From: CAMFLJ01 sp965279255
Lineage (GTDB): Bacteria > Actinomycetota > Acidimicrobiia > Acidimicrobiales > Acidimicrobilacustridaceae
DNA length: 64,000 nucleotides
Reading direction: 5' to 3'
NCBI GenBank assembly: GCA_965279255.1
Contig: OZ257146.1
Coordinates: 2,480,001-2,544,000, forward strand
In this document: piece by piece, positions 8,625 to 17,279 of the stretch
Numbering within the stretch: the first letter of the stretch is position 1
Layout of the letters: every line of letters begins with the position of its first letter
Position numbers and translations under genes: made by a program
Notes under the pieces: model-generated
Told to the model about the DNA's origin: nothing
The model's input: only the letters and a program-made list of their open reading frames with translations
Database searches by the model: none

Positions 8625-10893
8625 GGAGGCTCTCCTCGTGGTGCAGCGGCGTGGCGACCGGCACGGGCACGCCGTCGAGGCCGAGCGCGTGCTCCATGGC
8701 GAGGCGGTCGTCCTCGGTGAAGGGACGGTCGATGCCGATCAGCTCGGGCGCCATCGGTGGTTCGATGCCGTACTTCTTCATGGCCCTCGACTTGACGATG
8801 GCACCACCGACGACCGGGACGATGAGCAGGTTGGCGGCGGTGAAGATCACGAAGTGCCAGTTGTTGATGATCTCGCCGACGGTGAGGAGCCAGATGCCGA
8901 CCTCGAGGCCGATCACGGTGAACATGAGCGGCTTCGACTGCTTCAGGCCCTCGAGGCCCTCGACTATGTCGGTCACCGCGCCCGAGGGGTTCTTGCCCAT
9001 GGTCACGCCGATGGTGGCGGGCATGACCGTGACGGCGCTGACCAGGAAGGCGAAGACGGCCTCGATGCTCTTGTAGTCGGTGCCGAGCTTGGTGAGCGTG
9101 TTCTGCATCGCCAGGAACGAGCAGCCGAAGAGCAGGCCGGCGAAGAGGGCACCGGAGGTGTAGCCGATGCCGCCGACGACGGTGATCAGCAGCACACCGA
9201 GGCTGATGAAGATGTCGAAGCGGTCGAGGTTGACCGAGCCGAGCTGGGCCGACATGAGCACGCCGCCGACGCCGGCGATGGCGGCCGAGAGCATGAACAC
9301 CGACAGCTTGAGGCGCACGACGCTCATGCCGAGGGTGGCGCACGCCGCGGGGCTGTCCTTCATGGCGGCCAGGCGGCGGCCGTAGGAGCTGTGGCGCAGG
9401 TAGACGAGGCCGATCGCCATGAGGGCGAACACCACCGTGACCAACATGAGGAACGACTCGTTCGACTTGAAGTCGAGCGGACCGATCTCGGGCCTCGGGA
9501 TGGTGAGCGAGCCGCCCTCGAAGATGGAGAACTTCCAGCCGAAGATCTCGCGCTGGCCGATCTCGGTGAGCACCATGCGGGAGACGAACACGCCGAACGC
9601 CATCGTGGCGAGCGCGAGGTAGAGGCCTCTGAGCCGTAGCGCAGGCAAGGCGACCAGCGCTCCGACCACCGCGCTGGCGATGGCCGCCAGCAGGATGCCC
9701 CAGAGGGTCATCCGGGCGGCGTTGCCGGTGCCGGTGATGCCGAAGTGGAACACGGTGATGGTGCCGATGGCGCCGAAGGACAGCGCCGCCAGGTTGATCT
9801 CACCGGCGTAGCCGGTGAGCAGCACCAACGACAGACCGATGATGGCGATGGTGATGCCGTAGGCGAGGGTGTTGATCGCCGTGGTGGCCATGATCGTGCG
9901 GACGGCCCAGATGGCGACGAGGAGCACGAGGCCGGCGATCCAGGCGTTGCGCAGCGAGGGCATCCGGAAGCGCTCACGGGTGCGCAGCACGGTGGTGCCC
10001 CGCAGGCGGTCCTGCGGGAGGACCAGCAGGATCACGAACAGCAGGATCATCGGGATCGAGGAGCGGAAGGCACCGGTCCAGGTCCACTTGTTCGCCGGGA
10101 AGTAGGCGATCACGTAGTTGGTGGCCAGGCCGAGCACGATGGCGCCCACGAAGGTGCGGGGCAGGCTCTTGAGCCGGCCGAACATGGCGGCGGCGAAGGC
10201 GTCGATCACCAGGAGGGTGAGGGCGTTGGCGCTCATGGCCGAGCCCTGGATCGGGGTGATGAGGATGCCGGCGAGGGCGGCGAGGAAGGCGCCGCCGGCC
10301 CACGAGATGGTGGCCAGGCGCTCGGGCCGGCCGCCGTTGAGCTGGAGCAGGTCGGGATCGTCGACCACGGCCCGCATGGCCACACCGGAGCGGGTGCGGC
10401 GGAAGAGCAGCGCGATGCCGGCGGCGATGGCGATGGCCAGCACGAAGGCGATGATCTCGTGCCAGGTGACGTTGATGCCGGCGATGCGCACGGAGGCGTT
10501 GGCTCCGAAGAACTTCAGGAACAGCCGCGGGGTGCGCGGGGTGGGGTTCCAGATCCAGGTGGCCAGGGCGAGGCAACCGAGCATCACGCCGATGGGCACG
10601 ATGATCTTGGTGACCTCCGAGGTGCCCCGCAGGTTCTTCATGATGACCTGGTAGAGGATCGCCCCGAACAACGGCGCGAACACCAGCAGAACCAGGATGA
10701 GGGCCACCGGCGCGGGCCAGCCCCAACCCCAACGGATCTGCCAGTAGAGGAACGCCGAGAGCATGGCGATGGCGCCCTGGGCGAAGTTGAAGATGCCAGA
10801 CGTCGTGTAGGTCACCACCAGGCCGGAGGCGGCGATGAAGTACACGCCGCCGACGACCAGACCCAGGATTGTGTACTGCAGGAACTGCTGCAC
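8611..10893 (-). CDS. Fused LivH-LivM permease of a HAAT-family ABC importer
   Basis: 760-aa membrane protein that joins the two permease subunits usually encoded separately. Residues 1-300 are LivH-like (GLVVGGVYFIAASGLVVTY, FNFAQGAIAMLSA, and the cytoplasmic EAA-like loop RRTRSGVAMRAVVDDPDLLQL). A linker near 300-325 (LRTRERFRMP) leads to a LivM-like half at about 325-660 (LAYGITIAIIGLSLVLLTGYAGEINLA, and the loop LRHSSYGRRLAAMKDSP). About 90 further residues with two more predicted helices and a polar tail close the protein. LivH-LivM fusions occur in some actinobacteria. First gene of the operon; no periplasmic binding-protein gene accompanies it in this window. Confidence 0.9.
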   Translation of the reverse strand: MQQFLQYTILGLVVGGVYFIAASGLVVTYTTSGIFNFAQGAIAMLSAFLYWQIRWGWGWPAPVALILVLLVFAPLFGAILYQVIMKNLRGTSEVTKIIVPIGVMLGCLALATWIWNPTPRTPRLFLKFFGANASVRIAGINVTWHEIIAFVLAIAIAAGIALLFRRTRSGVAMRAVVDDPDLLQLNGGRPERLATISWAGGAFLAALAGILITPIQGSAMSANALTLLVIDAFAAAMFGRLKSLPRTFVGAIVLGLATNYVIAYFPANKWTWTGAFRSSIPMILLFVILLVLPQDRLRGTTVLRTRERFRMPSLRNAWIAGLVLLVAIWAVRTIMATTAINTLAYGITIAIIGLSLVLLTGYAGEINLAALSFGAIGTITVFHFGITGTGNAARMTLWGILLAAIASAVVGALVALPALRLRGLYLALATMAFGVFVSRMVLTEIGQREIFGWKFSIFEGGSLTIPRPEIGPLDFKSNESFLMLVTVVFALMAIGLVYLRHSSYGRRLAAMKDSPAACATLGMSVVRLKLSVFMLSAAIAGVGGVLMSAQLGSVNLDRFDIFISLGVLLITVVGGIGYTSGALFAGLLFGCSFLAMQNTLTKLGTDYKSIEAVFAFLVSAVTVMPATIGVTMGKNPSGAVTDIVEGLEGLKQSKPLMFTVIGLEVGIWLLTVGEIINNWHFVIFTAANLLIVPVVGGAIVKSRAMKKYGIEPPMAPELIGIDRPFTEDDRLAMEHALGLDGVPVPVATPLHHEESLHASA

Positions 10894-11004
10894 TCGATCG
10901 GTTCCCCCTGGGAAGTGCGAAGCCCTCGCGCTCCGGGTGCGAAGCGCTCGTCGGGCACTCTAGATGCCGTGGCCAGGGCGCGAGACGCCCGTCACAAGCG
11001 GTCG

Positions 11005-11034
11005 ACTCTAGCCACGCCCGCGGCGGCGCAACAA
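11005..11034 (-). promoter_or_regulatory. Candidate sigma70-type promoter of the liv operon
   Basis: Reading the minus strand, TTGTTG (11034-11029) and TAGAGT (11010-11005) are separated by 18 nt, about 110 nt before the LivHM start. A second TAGAGT occurs at 10962-10957 without a good upstream partner. Motif match only. Confidence 0.35.
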
Positions 11035-11092
11035 GTTGCCTCGGTACAGCATTCCGAGTGCGTCGCGGGTGCGAGGGACCGTCGCTCGGAGG

Positions 11093-12679
11093 TCAGTTCA
11101 CCTGGCGTCCGGAGTCGCCCCAGTAGCGGGCCCTGAGCGCCTTCTTGTCGGGCTTGCCGAGGGCCGACAGCGGGATGGCGTCGACGAAGTCGACCGACTT
11201 CGGGGCCTGCACCGACCCCTTGTGGTCCTTCACCAGGGCAATGAGCTCGTCGGCGTCGACCTCGTGGCCCGGACGGGGTACGACCACCGCCTTGACCGAC
11301 TCACCCCACCGCTCGTCGGGCACCCCGATCACGGCGACGGCCGACACCGCGGGGTGCGTCGAGATGACGTCCTCGACCTCACGGGGGTACACGTTGAAGC
11401 CGCCGGTGATGATCATGTCCTTCTTGCGGTCGACGATGTAGAGGAAGCCCTCGTCGTCGGCCCGGGCCACGTCGCCCGTGTGGAGCCATCCGTGGGCGAA
11501 GGCCTCGGCGGTCTGCTCCGGCTTGCCGAGGTACCCCTTCATCACCAGCGGGCCCCGGACGCAGATCTCGCCGGGCTCGCCCTGCGGGACCTCGTTGCCG
11601 TCGTCGTCGAGCAGGGCCACGTGGACCCACGGCGTGGGCCGGCCGCAGCTCGCCAGGCGATCGAGGTTGTCGGGGTCGTGGTCCTCCTTGCGCAGGGAGG
11701 TGATCGCCATCGGGCACTCGGCCTGGCCGTAGAACTGGAAGAAGATCGGGCCCATCCGCCGGACCGCCTCGGCCAGCCGGGTGGGCGAGGCCGCCGACGC
11801 GCCGTAGAAGACGGTCTGGAGGCTCGACAGGTCGTACTGGTCGAACTTGGGGTGGTCGAGCAGCACGTAGATCATCGTGGGCACGAGCATCGTGGCGGTG
11901 ATGCGGTGGGTCTCGATGGTCTGCATGAACGTCTCGGGGTCGAACCCCGGCAGCACCGTGAGCGATCCGCCCTTCAGCAGGGTCGGGGTGAAGAAGGCGG
12001 CACCGGCGTGCGACAGCGGCGTGCAGATGAGGAAGCGGACCTCGTCGGGCCACTGCCACTCCCCCAGCTGGATCGCGGTCATCGCCGCGCCGCCGCGGAA
12101 CGAGCTCATGATCCCCTTGGGCTTCCCGGTGGTGCCGCCCGAGTAGGAGATACCCGCGAGGTCCTCGGCATCGACCACCGGGGCCACGAGCGGCGCCGGG
12201 TCGAAGCCGGCGGCCAGCGCGTGCAGGTCCTCGCCGAAGTCGGTCGGGCCGAGGGCGAGCACGTTCTTCAGCCCGGGGACGAGGCCGGCGAGCTCCCGGG
12301 CGCGGTCGGTGAAGTTGTCGGGGTCGTAGATCAGGGTCTCGGCGCCGCAGTCGGTGAGCACGTACGCCTGGTCCTCGAGCGAGCCCATCGGGTGCAACGG
12401 GGTCGAGCGGGTGGCGTTGAGCTGGTTGGCCGCCATGGTGAACAGCACCTCGGGCCGGTTGAGCGCCAGCACCGAGGCCTGGCTGCCCTGCCCGAGCCCC
12501 TTCGCGGCCAGGGCCTGGGCGTACCGGCTGACCTGGTCGCGCATCTCGCGGGCGGTCATCGTGCGTTCGCCGATGTTCACCGCGGGGGCGTCGGGGTTCT
12601 TGTGCAGGGCGTGGACGAGGAGGTCCGCCGGGAACACGGGGCGGTAGAGCTGCGAGAGGTCGGCTGTGACGTCGGTCAT
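11093..12679 (-). CDS. Acyl-CoA synthetase (AMP-forming, FadD-like)
   Basis: 528-aa ANL-superfamily enzyme that activates a carboxylic acid to its CoA thioester via an acyl-AMP. The P-loop SGGTTGKPKG (A3) is near residue 170, the FYGASA and QFYGQAEC (A5) motifs follow, the hinge/A8 region reads YIVDRKKDMIITGGFNVYP, and the A10 Lys sits in LSALGKPDKKALR. Length is normal. Substrate class (fatty acid, aromatic acid, steroid side chain) cannot be told. The ATG at 12679 is preferred; an AAGGTA complement (TACCTT on the minus strand, 12693-12688) lies 8 nt before it, consistent with a leaderless message. The MarR gene just upstream on the same strand may regulate it. Confidence 0.9.
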   Translation of the reverse strand: MTDVTADLSQLYRPVFPADLLVHALHKNPDAPAVNIGERTMTAREMRDQVSRYAQALAAKGLGQGSQASVLALNRPEVLFTMAANQLNATRSTPLHPMGSLEDQAYVLTDCGAETLIYDPDNFTDRARELAGLVPGLKNVLALGPTDFGEDLHALAAGFDPAPLVAPVVDAEDLAGISYSGGTTGKPKGIMSSFRGGAAMTAIQLGEWQWPDEVRFLICTPLSHAGAAFFTPTLLKGGSLTVLPGFDPETFMQTIETHRITATMLVPTMIYVLLDHPKFDQYDLSSLQTVFYGASAASPTRLAEAVRRMGPIFFQFYGQAECPMAITSLRKEDHDPDNLDRLASCGRPTPWVHVALLDDDGNEVPQGEPGEICVRGPLVMKGYLGKPEQTAEAFAHGWLHTGDVARADDEGFLYIVDRKKDMIITGGFNVYPREVEDVISTHPAVSAVAVIGVPDERWGESVKAVVVPRPGHEVDADELIALVKDHKGSVQAPKSVDFVDAIPLSALGKPDKKALRARYWGDSGRQVN

Positions 12680-12752
12680 GGGCGCCGAAGGTAGCCGCGG
12701 CGCCGGAGCCACCGCGTCGCTGTCGGCCCCGGGGTGCCCCGGCGGCCGCCGC

Positions 12753-13232
12753 TCAGCTGGCGCGGGTGTCGCGCAGCGCCCGCTGGGGCCCGCGGGCGAA
12801 GTCCTCCGACACCCGGTCGAGCAGCATGCGCAGCTCGTGGAGGTCAGCCGCCGACCACGCCTCGAAGGTCTCGGAGATGATCTCGTCGGTGGCGTCGCGG
12901 TAGGCCTGGAAGGCCCGGCGCCCCTTGGCGGTGAGGTCGACGATGCCGGCCCGGCCGTCGGTGGGGTCGGCGGTGCGGCGCACGTAGCCGCCCTCGGCGA
13001 GCTCGCGGATCTCGCGGCTGATGAGCGGTGCCTCGAGGTCGGTGAGCCGCGCCAGGAGCGACAGCCGCACCGGGCCCGAGCCCCGGAGGGTGGCGAGGAT
13101 CGTGATGGCGGGGCGCGACAGCATCACGCCCGACCGCTCCGAGCGGTGTCGGGCGGCCACCCTTCCGTTGCTGATCCGTGCGATGCGGTTGATGGCGAGC
13201 TCCACCCCCCGCAAGTCATCGAGCCGACTCAC
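12753..13232 (-). CDS. MarR-family transcriptional regulator
   Basis: 159-aa winged-helix DNA-binding protein. Helix-turn-helix region RLSLLARLTDLEAPLISREIRELAEGG, wing RRTADPTDGRAGIVDLTAKGRRAF; the DGR in the wing is the MarR hallmark. N- and C-terminal helices provide dimerisation. I chose the GTG at 13232 (VSRLDDLRG) because TACGTT (minus strand, 13245-13240) lies 7 nt before it, the spacing seen at several leaderless genes here; a TTG three codons upstream is the alternative. A near-palindrome at 13263-13278 could be its own operator. MarR proteins usually sense small aromatic or lipid ligands; the acyl-CoA synthetase downstream is the obvious target candidate. Confidence 0.85.
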   Translation of the reverse strand: MSRLDDLRGVELAINRIARISNGRVAARHRSERSGVMLSRPAITILATLRGSGPVRLSLLARLTDLEAPLISREIRELAEGGYVRRTADPTDGRAGIVDLTAKGRRAFQAYRDATDEIISETFEAWSAADLHELRMLLDRVSEDFARGPQRALRDTRAS

Positions 13233-13239
13233 GACGGGC

Positions 13240-13245
13240 AACGTA
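13240..13245 (-). promoter_or_regulatory. -10 element (TACGTT) of the MarR gene, leaderless
   Basis: TACGTT on the minus strand ends 7 nt before the GTG at 13232, so transcription would begin at or next to the start codon. It decides the start chosen for the MarR gene. Confidence 0.45.
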
Positions 13246-13277
13246 GCGCGTTCGGAGGCCTCGTGTGACGGATGACA

Positions 13278-13307
13278 CCTCGTGGCTACCGCGCGGTAGC
13301 CACGAGG
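13278..13307 (-). terminator. 13-bp perfect hairpin after the phosphotransferase gene
   Basis: Stem 13278-13290 pairs with 13295-13307 around GCGC. It begins 7 nt past the stop of the minus-strand phosphotransferase gene and precedes the MarR promoter. Confidence 0.75.
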
Positions 13308-13314
13308 CCGGGGC

Positions 13315-14433
13315 TCAGGCCCAGTAGCTCCCGTCGAGCATCTGCTCGACCAGGTGCCGGAACATCACGAAGTCGTCGAGGTCCTCGGGCATCTCCATCT
13401 GCCCGTAGGTGACGCCCCGCAGGGACGTGCGCACCGACACGATGGCGAAGCGCAGGGCGGCGAAGACCTCGAACCACTCGAGGGCCTCGACCGGCCGGCC
13501 GCTCATCTCGGTGTAGGTGGCGGCCATGTCCTCGCGCCGCATGAAGTCCGGCAGGCCGGGCATGCCGTACTTCTCGGCCATGTCCTGGAAGAACCGGTGG
13601 AGGAAGATCATCCACGCCAGGTCGACCTCGGCGGGGCCGACGGCGGCCATCTCCCAGTCGAGCACCGCGGACGGCGTCGGGCCCTCCCAGAGCATGTTGC
13701 CGATGCGGGCGTCGCCCCAGTTGATGACCGCGGGGTTGACGAGGGTCGGGCGGTTGGCCTCGAGCCACTCGAAGGTGCGGTCGATGAGCGGGAAGGTCTG
13801 CCCGTCACGGGCCCACTCGTAGTACCCGCGCTCGTGGCCGAGGTGCTGGTCGAGGTAGTCGCTGCCGTGCTGGGGCCGGTCGAGGAACGACAGGTCGGCG
13901 GTGTCGGGCCGGATCTCGTGCAGCTTCACGAGGGTCTCGACCGCGTTGCGCTGCATCAGGAGCCGGTCGTCCTCGGAGAGGTCGGCGACCCACCCGCCGA
14001 AGACGTACGGCGGCACGTCGGTGGGGGCCTTGCCCGACGAGCGCTTCATCACCAGGAACGGGGTCTGGAGGTACGACTCGTCGAGGATCACGAAGGGCAC
14101 CTCGGGCACGGGGACGTCGGTGCGCTCCCCCACCAGGCGCATGACCGTGGCCTGCATGGCGATGTCGTAGTTCTGGAACACCGGCACGAGCGACGGCAGC
14201 GGGGCGAGGCGGGCCACGTAGTGCTCGACCGCGCCGTTCACGTCGACGTCGAAGAGCACGCTCTCCGAGGACATGCCGTTCTCCGGGGCGACGACGTCGA
14301 GGACCTTGGCGTCGGGTGAGATGGCGTCGGCGGCCCACACCCCGAGCTGGGCGGCCAGCTCGGCGGGGTCACGGCGCCAGGGGGTGTCGAGCTCGAAGCC
14401 TTCGGGGGTGTCGGAGGTGGTGTCGTCGGCCAT
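13315..14433 (-). CDS. Phosphotransferase, aminoglycoside/ACAD10-11-like kinase fold
   Basis: 372-aa APH/ChoK-fold protein. The catalytic loop reads INWGDARIGNML (family consensus HGDxxxxN; the His is Trp here, but Asp and Asn are kept), and the metal motif is VLDWEMAAVGPAEVDLAW. The N-lobe has a recognisable nucleotide-binding strand pair. Members of this subfamily are commonly encoded beside acyl-CoA dehydrogenases and acyl-CoA synthetases and resemble the kinase domain of human ACAD10/ACAD11, which phosphorylates 4-hydroxyacyl-CoAs for degradation. Its position among CoA-metabolism genes fits such a role; antibiotic resistance is much less likely. A TACCTT -10 lies 6 nt before the ATG (minus strand, 14445-14440), indicating a leaderless message. 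Confidence 0.85.
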   Translation of the reverse strand: MADDTTSDTPEGFELDTPWRRDPAELAAQLGVWAADAISPDAKVLDVVAPENGMSSESVLFDVDVNGAVEHYVARLAPLPSLVPVFQNYDIAMQATVMRLVGERTDVPVPEVPFVILDESYLQTPFLVMKRSSGKAPTDVPPYVFGGWVADLSEDDRLLMQRNAVETLVKLHEIRPDTADLSFLDRPQHGSDYLDQHLGHERGYYEWARDGQTFPLIDRTFEWLEANRPTLVNPAVINWGDARIGNMLWEGPTPSAVLDWEMAAVGPAEVDLAWMIFLHRFFQDMAEKYGMPGLPDFMRREDMAATYTEMSGRPVEALEWFEVFAALRFAIVSVRTSLRGVTYGQMEMPEDLDDFVMFRHLVEQMLDGSYWA

Positions 14434-14439
14434 GGCGTG

Positions 14440-14445
14440 AAGGTA
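14440..14445 (-). promoter_or_regulatory. -10 element (TACCTT), leaderless start of the phosphotransferase gene
   Basis: TACCTT on the minus strand is followed by 6 nt and then the ATG at 14433. No Shine-Dalgarno is present between them. Confidence 0.45.
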
Positions 14446-14497
14446 GCGCTTCCTCTGTGGGTGGTTCGGGGGGTGGGGTGGGTGGGTTCGGGTGGTG

Positions 14498-15841
14498 TCA
14501 GGGTGCGATGAGCGGGAAGTCGTGGCCGGTGAGCCAGTGGCGACCGACCTCCTTCACCGGTGCCCAGCGGGCGGTCAGGTCGGCGGCGGTGCGGCCGTCG
14601 CCGAGCTGGCCGAGGTCGGTCGGCGTGGGGCCGACCTTGTCGGCGTGGGGCCGCAACGCGGCCAGGTCGAAGCCGAAGGTGTCGGCGGCGGCCAGGCCGA
14701 GCATGCGGCGCGACTCGTCGATCGGGATGTCGAAGAAGGTCTTCTTCAGCCAGTCGTTCGTGTTCGGCCACGTGCCCTCGGGGTGGGGGAAGTCGGTGCC
14801 CCAGAGCATGTTGTCGATGCCGATCTCGTAGCGCTGGCCGAGCTCGCGGCGCTTCACGTTGGCGAGGCCGGTGAAGCAGTTGCGGTCGACCATCTCGCTC
14901 GGGAGCATGTCGCCGAGCGCCGCGGTGAACGGCCCCTGGCTGAGCTTCGAGGCGCCGCGCGAGCCGAGCAGCAGGCGGTCCCACGACCACAGCAGGCCGG
15001 GCAGCCACCAGCACCCGCCCTCGGTGACGCCGAAGCGCAGGCCCGGGAAGCGGTTGAACACACCGGACCAGAGCAGGAACCACAGCGGGCGGGCCGGCCA
15101 CCACGTGACCTCGGTGACGTAGATGCCGAGGTGGTCGCCGTACTCGTCGCGCGACGCGGAGCCGGAGTGGGTCACCACCGGCATCTGCAGCTCCTCGCAG
15201 AGGGCCCACACCGGGTCGTAGGAGGCGTCGTGGTACGGCAGCTGGTTGACCCACATGGCCGGGATCATCACGGCGCCGAGGCCGTGGTCCTTCGCCCAGC
15301 GGATCTCGGCCAGCACCTTGTCGATCTCGACGGTGATGGGCACGAGCGCCACGCCCTTGCGGCGCTCCGGGCTGTGCGAGCACAGCTCGGCCAGCCACCG
15401 GTTGTGGGCCTTCGCGCCGGCCATGCCCAGCTCGGGGTCGAGGTCGCCCGACAGGCCGAGGCCGGCCCCGAACGGCACGCACGTGCGGCTCTCGACCGCG
15501 TCGGCGTCGGGGTACACGACCTCGGCGACCACGCCGTCGGCGTCGAGGGCCTGGTCGCGCTTGATGGCGTCCCACCCGCTCTCGAGCTCCTCGTCGTGGA
15601 GCTCGAACCACTGCTTGGCGTAGTTCTCGTCGCGCACGCCCATGCGGGTCGCGGCCTCGATCTGGATGTAGCGCTCCGAGAGGAACTGGTCGAAGGCCTC
15701 GTGGTAGCGGCTCTCGAGGTAGTCGCGGTACAGCTCGGTGGGGAGCCCCGCGTGCGAGTCGGCGGCGATGATCAGGTACGGGTCGTCGTCGGCGAAGTGC
15801 TGCGTGCTGCTCGGTGCGGGTGAGGTGGGGCTGCTGGACAT
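14498..15841 (-). CDS. Amidohydrolase family 2 (COG2159) metal-dependent hydrolase
   Basis: 447-aa TIM-barrel hydrolase/decarboxylase of the Amidohydro_2 family. The metal site begins with AADSHAG (D-x-H in place of H-x-H). The second-shell His is in VVTHSGSAS and the catalytic Asp/His pair in LWGTDFPHPEGTWPN. The stretch YLESRYHEAFDQF at the N-terminus is shared with the neighbouring gene at 15906 and marks an actinobacterial subfamily. Relatives include aminocarboxymuconate-semialdehyde decarboxylase and resorcylate decarboxylases, but many are uncharacterised. Good GGAGG ribosome site. It probably forms a transcription unit with the gene behind it (64 nt between the stop of this one and the next start region). 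Confidence 0.85.
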   Translation of the reverse strand: MSSSPTSPAPSSTQHFADDDPYLIIAADSHAGLPTELYRDYLESRYHEAFDQFLSERYIQIEAATRMGVRDENYAKQWFELHDEELESGWDAIKRDQALDADGVVAEVVYPDADAVESRTCVPFGAGLGLSGDLDPELGMAGAKAHNRWLAELCSHSPERRKGVALVPITVEIDKVLAEIRWAKDHGLGAVMIPAMWVNQLPYHDASYDPVWALCEELQMPVVTHSGSASRDEYGDHLGIYVTEVTWWPARPLWFLLWSGVFNRFPGLRFGVTEGGCWWLPGLLWSWDRLLLGSRGASKLSQGPFTAALGDMLPSEMVDRNCFTGLANVKRRELGQRYEIGIDNMLWGTDFPHPEGTWPNTNDWLKKTFFDIPIDESRRMLGLAAADTFGFDLAALRPHADKVGPTPTDLGQLGDGRTAADLTARWAPVKEVGRHWLTGHDFPLIAP

Positions 15842-15905
15842 GGGTCGTCGCCTCCGGATCGCGGGCTGGGTGCTCGGTGCTGCTCGGTGCTGCGGTCGGT
15901 ACGGC

Positions 15906-17174
15906 TCAGTCGGTGGCGAACTCGTAGCCCATGAAGGCGGGGCAGGTGTCGGCGTCGCGCGGCACGAGGCCCGGCCCGAGGGGCTCGGCCACCTCGGCCA
16001 CGAGCGGGCCGATCTGCTGGGCGAGGGGGCGCAGGGCCTCGAGGTCGAACCCGTAGAGGCGAGCGGCGTTGCCGCCGACCATGGCCTCGACCTCGTCGCG
16101 GGGCACGCCGTGGAAGGCGAGCCGGATGGCCTCGGCCGAGTACGGCGTGCTGGCCTCCTTGTGGGGGTAGTCGCTCCCCCACATCACCCGGTCGACGCCC
16201 ACGGCGTGGCGGAGGCCGACCTCGGGCGGGCGGATGAAGCTGGCGCCGACGTGGCACTGCCGGGCCCAGTACTCGCTCGGCTTGAGCGACATCTTCGACA
16301 CGACCGGCGAGCCCCACACGTACTCCTGGGAGCCGACGGCGTTGCCCATGCGGTCCCAGAAGTAGTCGAGCCGGAACAGCTCGTCGGGCACCCATGCGGT
16401 TCCCTGCTCGGTGAACACGACCTGGAGGTCGGGGTGCTTCTCGAAGACGCCGCCCACCATGAGGGCGGTCAGCGCCCGGTGCGACCACCACGAGGTCTCG
16501 AGGAGGAACACGACCGCGTCCTCGGGCTCGGGGCCCATGGGCGGCGCGGAGGAGCCGGTGTGGTGGTTCACGGGCATCCCGAGCTCTTCGCACACCGACC
16601 AGATCGGGTCGTAGTAGCGCTCGTAGAGCTGCGGCAGCCCCAGCCCGGGCGGGGTGCCGGGGAGGAGCACACCGCCGGTGATCCCGGCATCCTTCGCCCA
16701 GCGGATCTCGGCCACCGACGCCTCGATGTCGTGGAGGTTGACCTGGATGATCCCAGCGCGGCGCCCGGGGGCGTCGCCGCAGAAGTCGACCAGCCAGCGG
16801 TTGTGGGCCTGGAGCCCGGCCCAGCGCCGCTCGGCGTCGGCCGCGGTCACCGCCGGCGGCTGCGCCGTGAGCGACGACTTGGGGAAGAACGGCGGCACGG
16901 TGTTGGGGTAGAGGACCTCGGCCACCTGGCCGTCGGCCTCGAGGTCGCGCAGGCGACGGGCGGAGTCCCAGTTGCGGGTGCCGAGGTCGCCGCGCAGGTC
17001 CTCGAAGGGCATCTCGTAGGCCGCCGCCCACTCGTCGAACTCCTCATGCCAGCGCGACTCGAGGTACGGGCGGTAGTCCGGCACGTTGCCGCCGGCGTGG
17101 CCGTCGGCGGAGATGACGACGTAGCGGTCGCCGGGCGCGGCGTCGCCCCCGGACGTGATGCCGTCGTGGCCCAT
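15906..17174 (-). CDS. Amidohydrolase family 2 (COG2159) metal-dependent hydrolase
   Basis: 422-aa paralogue of the gene at 14498, same subfamily. Metal motif SADGHAGG, followed by YRPYLESRWHEEFDEW; central VNHHTGSS; catalytic MWGSDYPHKEAST. Both proteins share the order of motifs but differ substantially elsewhere, so they are probably ancient paralogues acting on different or successive substrates. The ATG has a strong GGGGGAA site. It lies 64 nt upstream of the other amidohydrolase, with which it likely forms an operon, and downstream of the acyl-CoA dehydrogenase pair, from which it is separated by a terminator. Confidence 0.85.
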   Translation of the reverse strand: MGHDGITSGGDAAPGDRYVVISADGHAGGNVPDYRPYLESRWHEEFDEWAAAYEMPFEDLRGDLGTRNWDSARRLRDLEADGQVAEVLYPNTVPPFFPKSSLTAQPPAVTAADAERRWAGLQAHNRWLVDFCGDAPGRRAGIIQVNLHDIEASVAEIRWAKDAGITGGVLLPGTPPGLGLPQLYERYYDPIWSVCEELGMPVNHHTGSSAPPMGPEPEDAVVFLLETSWWSHRALTALMVGGVFEKHPDLQVVFTEQGTAWVPDELFRLDYFWDRMGNAVGSQEYVWGSPVVSKMSLKPSEYWARQCHVGASFIRPPEVGLRHAVGVDRVMWGSDYPHKEASTPYSAEAIRLAFHGVPRDEVEAMVGGNAARLYGFDLEALRPLAQQIGPLVAEVAEPLGPGLVPRDADTCPAFMGYEFATD

Positions 17175-17238
17175 CGGTTCCCCCTTCCCCCGACCGGTTC
17201 CCCCGGGCGGGTGAGAGGCCGACGGTACCGCCGGGGCC

Positions 17239-17267
17239 GGTGGCCGGGCAACGCACGCCCGGCCACC
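17239..17267 (-). terminator. 11-bp hairpin ending the acyl-CoA dehydrogenase operon
   Basis: Stem 17239-17249 pairs perfectly with 17257-17267, loop 7 nt, starting 13 nt after the TAG of the minus-strand dehydrogenase gene. Confidence 0.7.
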
Positions 17268-17279
17268 ACGACGACGGGG

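Noticed and set aside
13263..13278. Near-palindrome upstream of the MarR gene as a certain operator
   Set aside because: Arms of six with one mismatch and partly overlapping the terminator; too weak to list as a feature.
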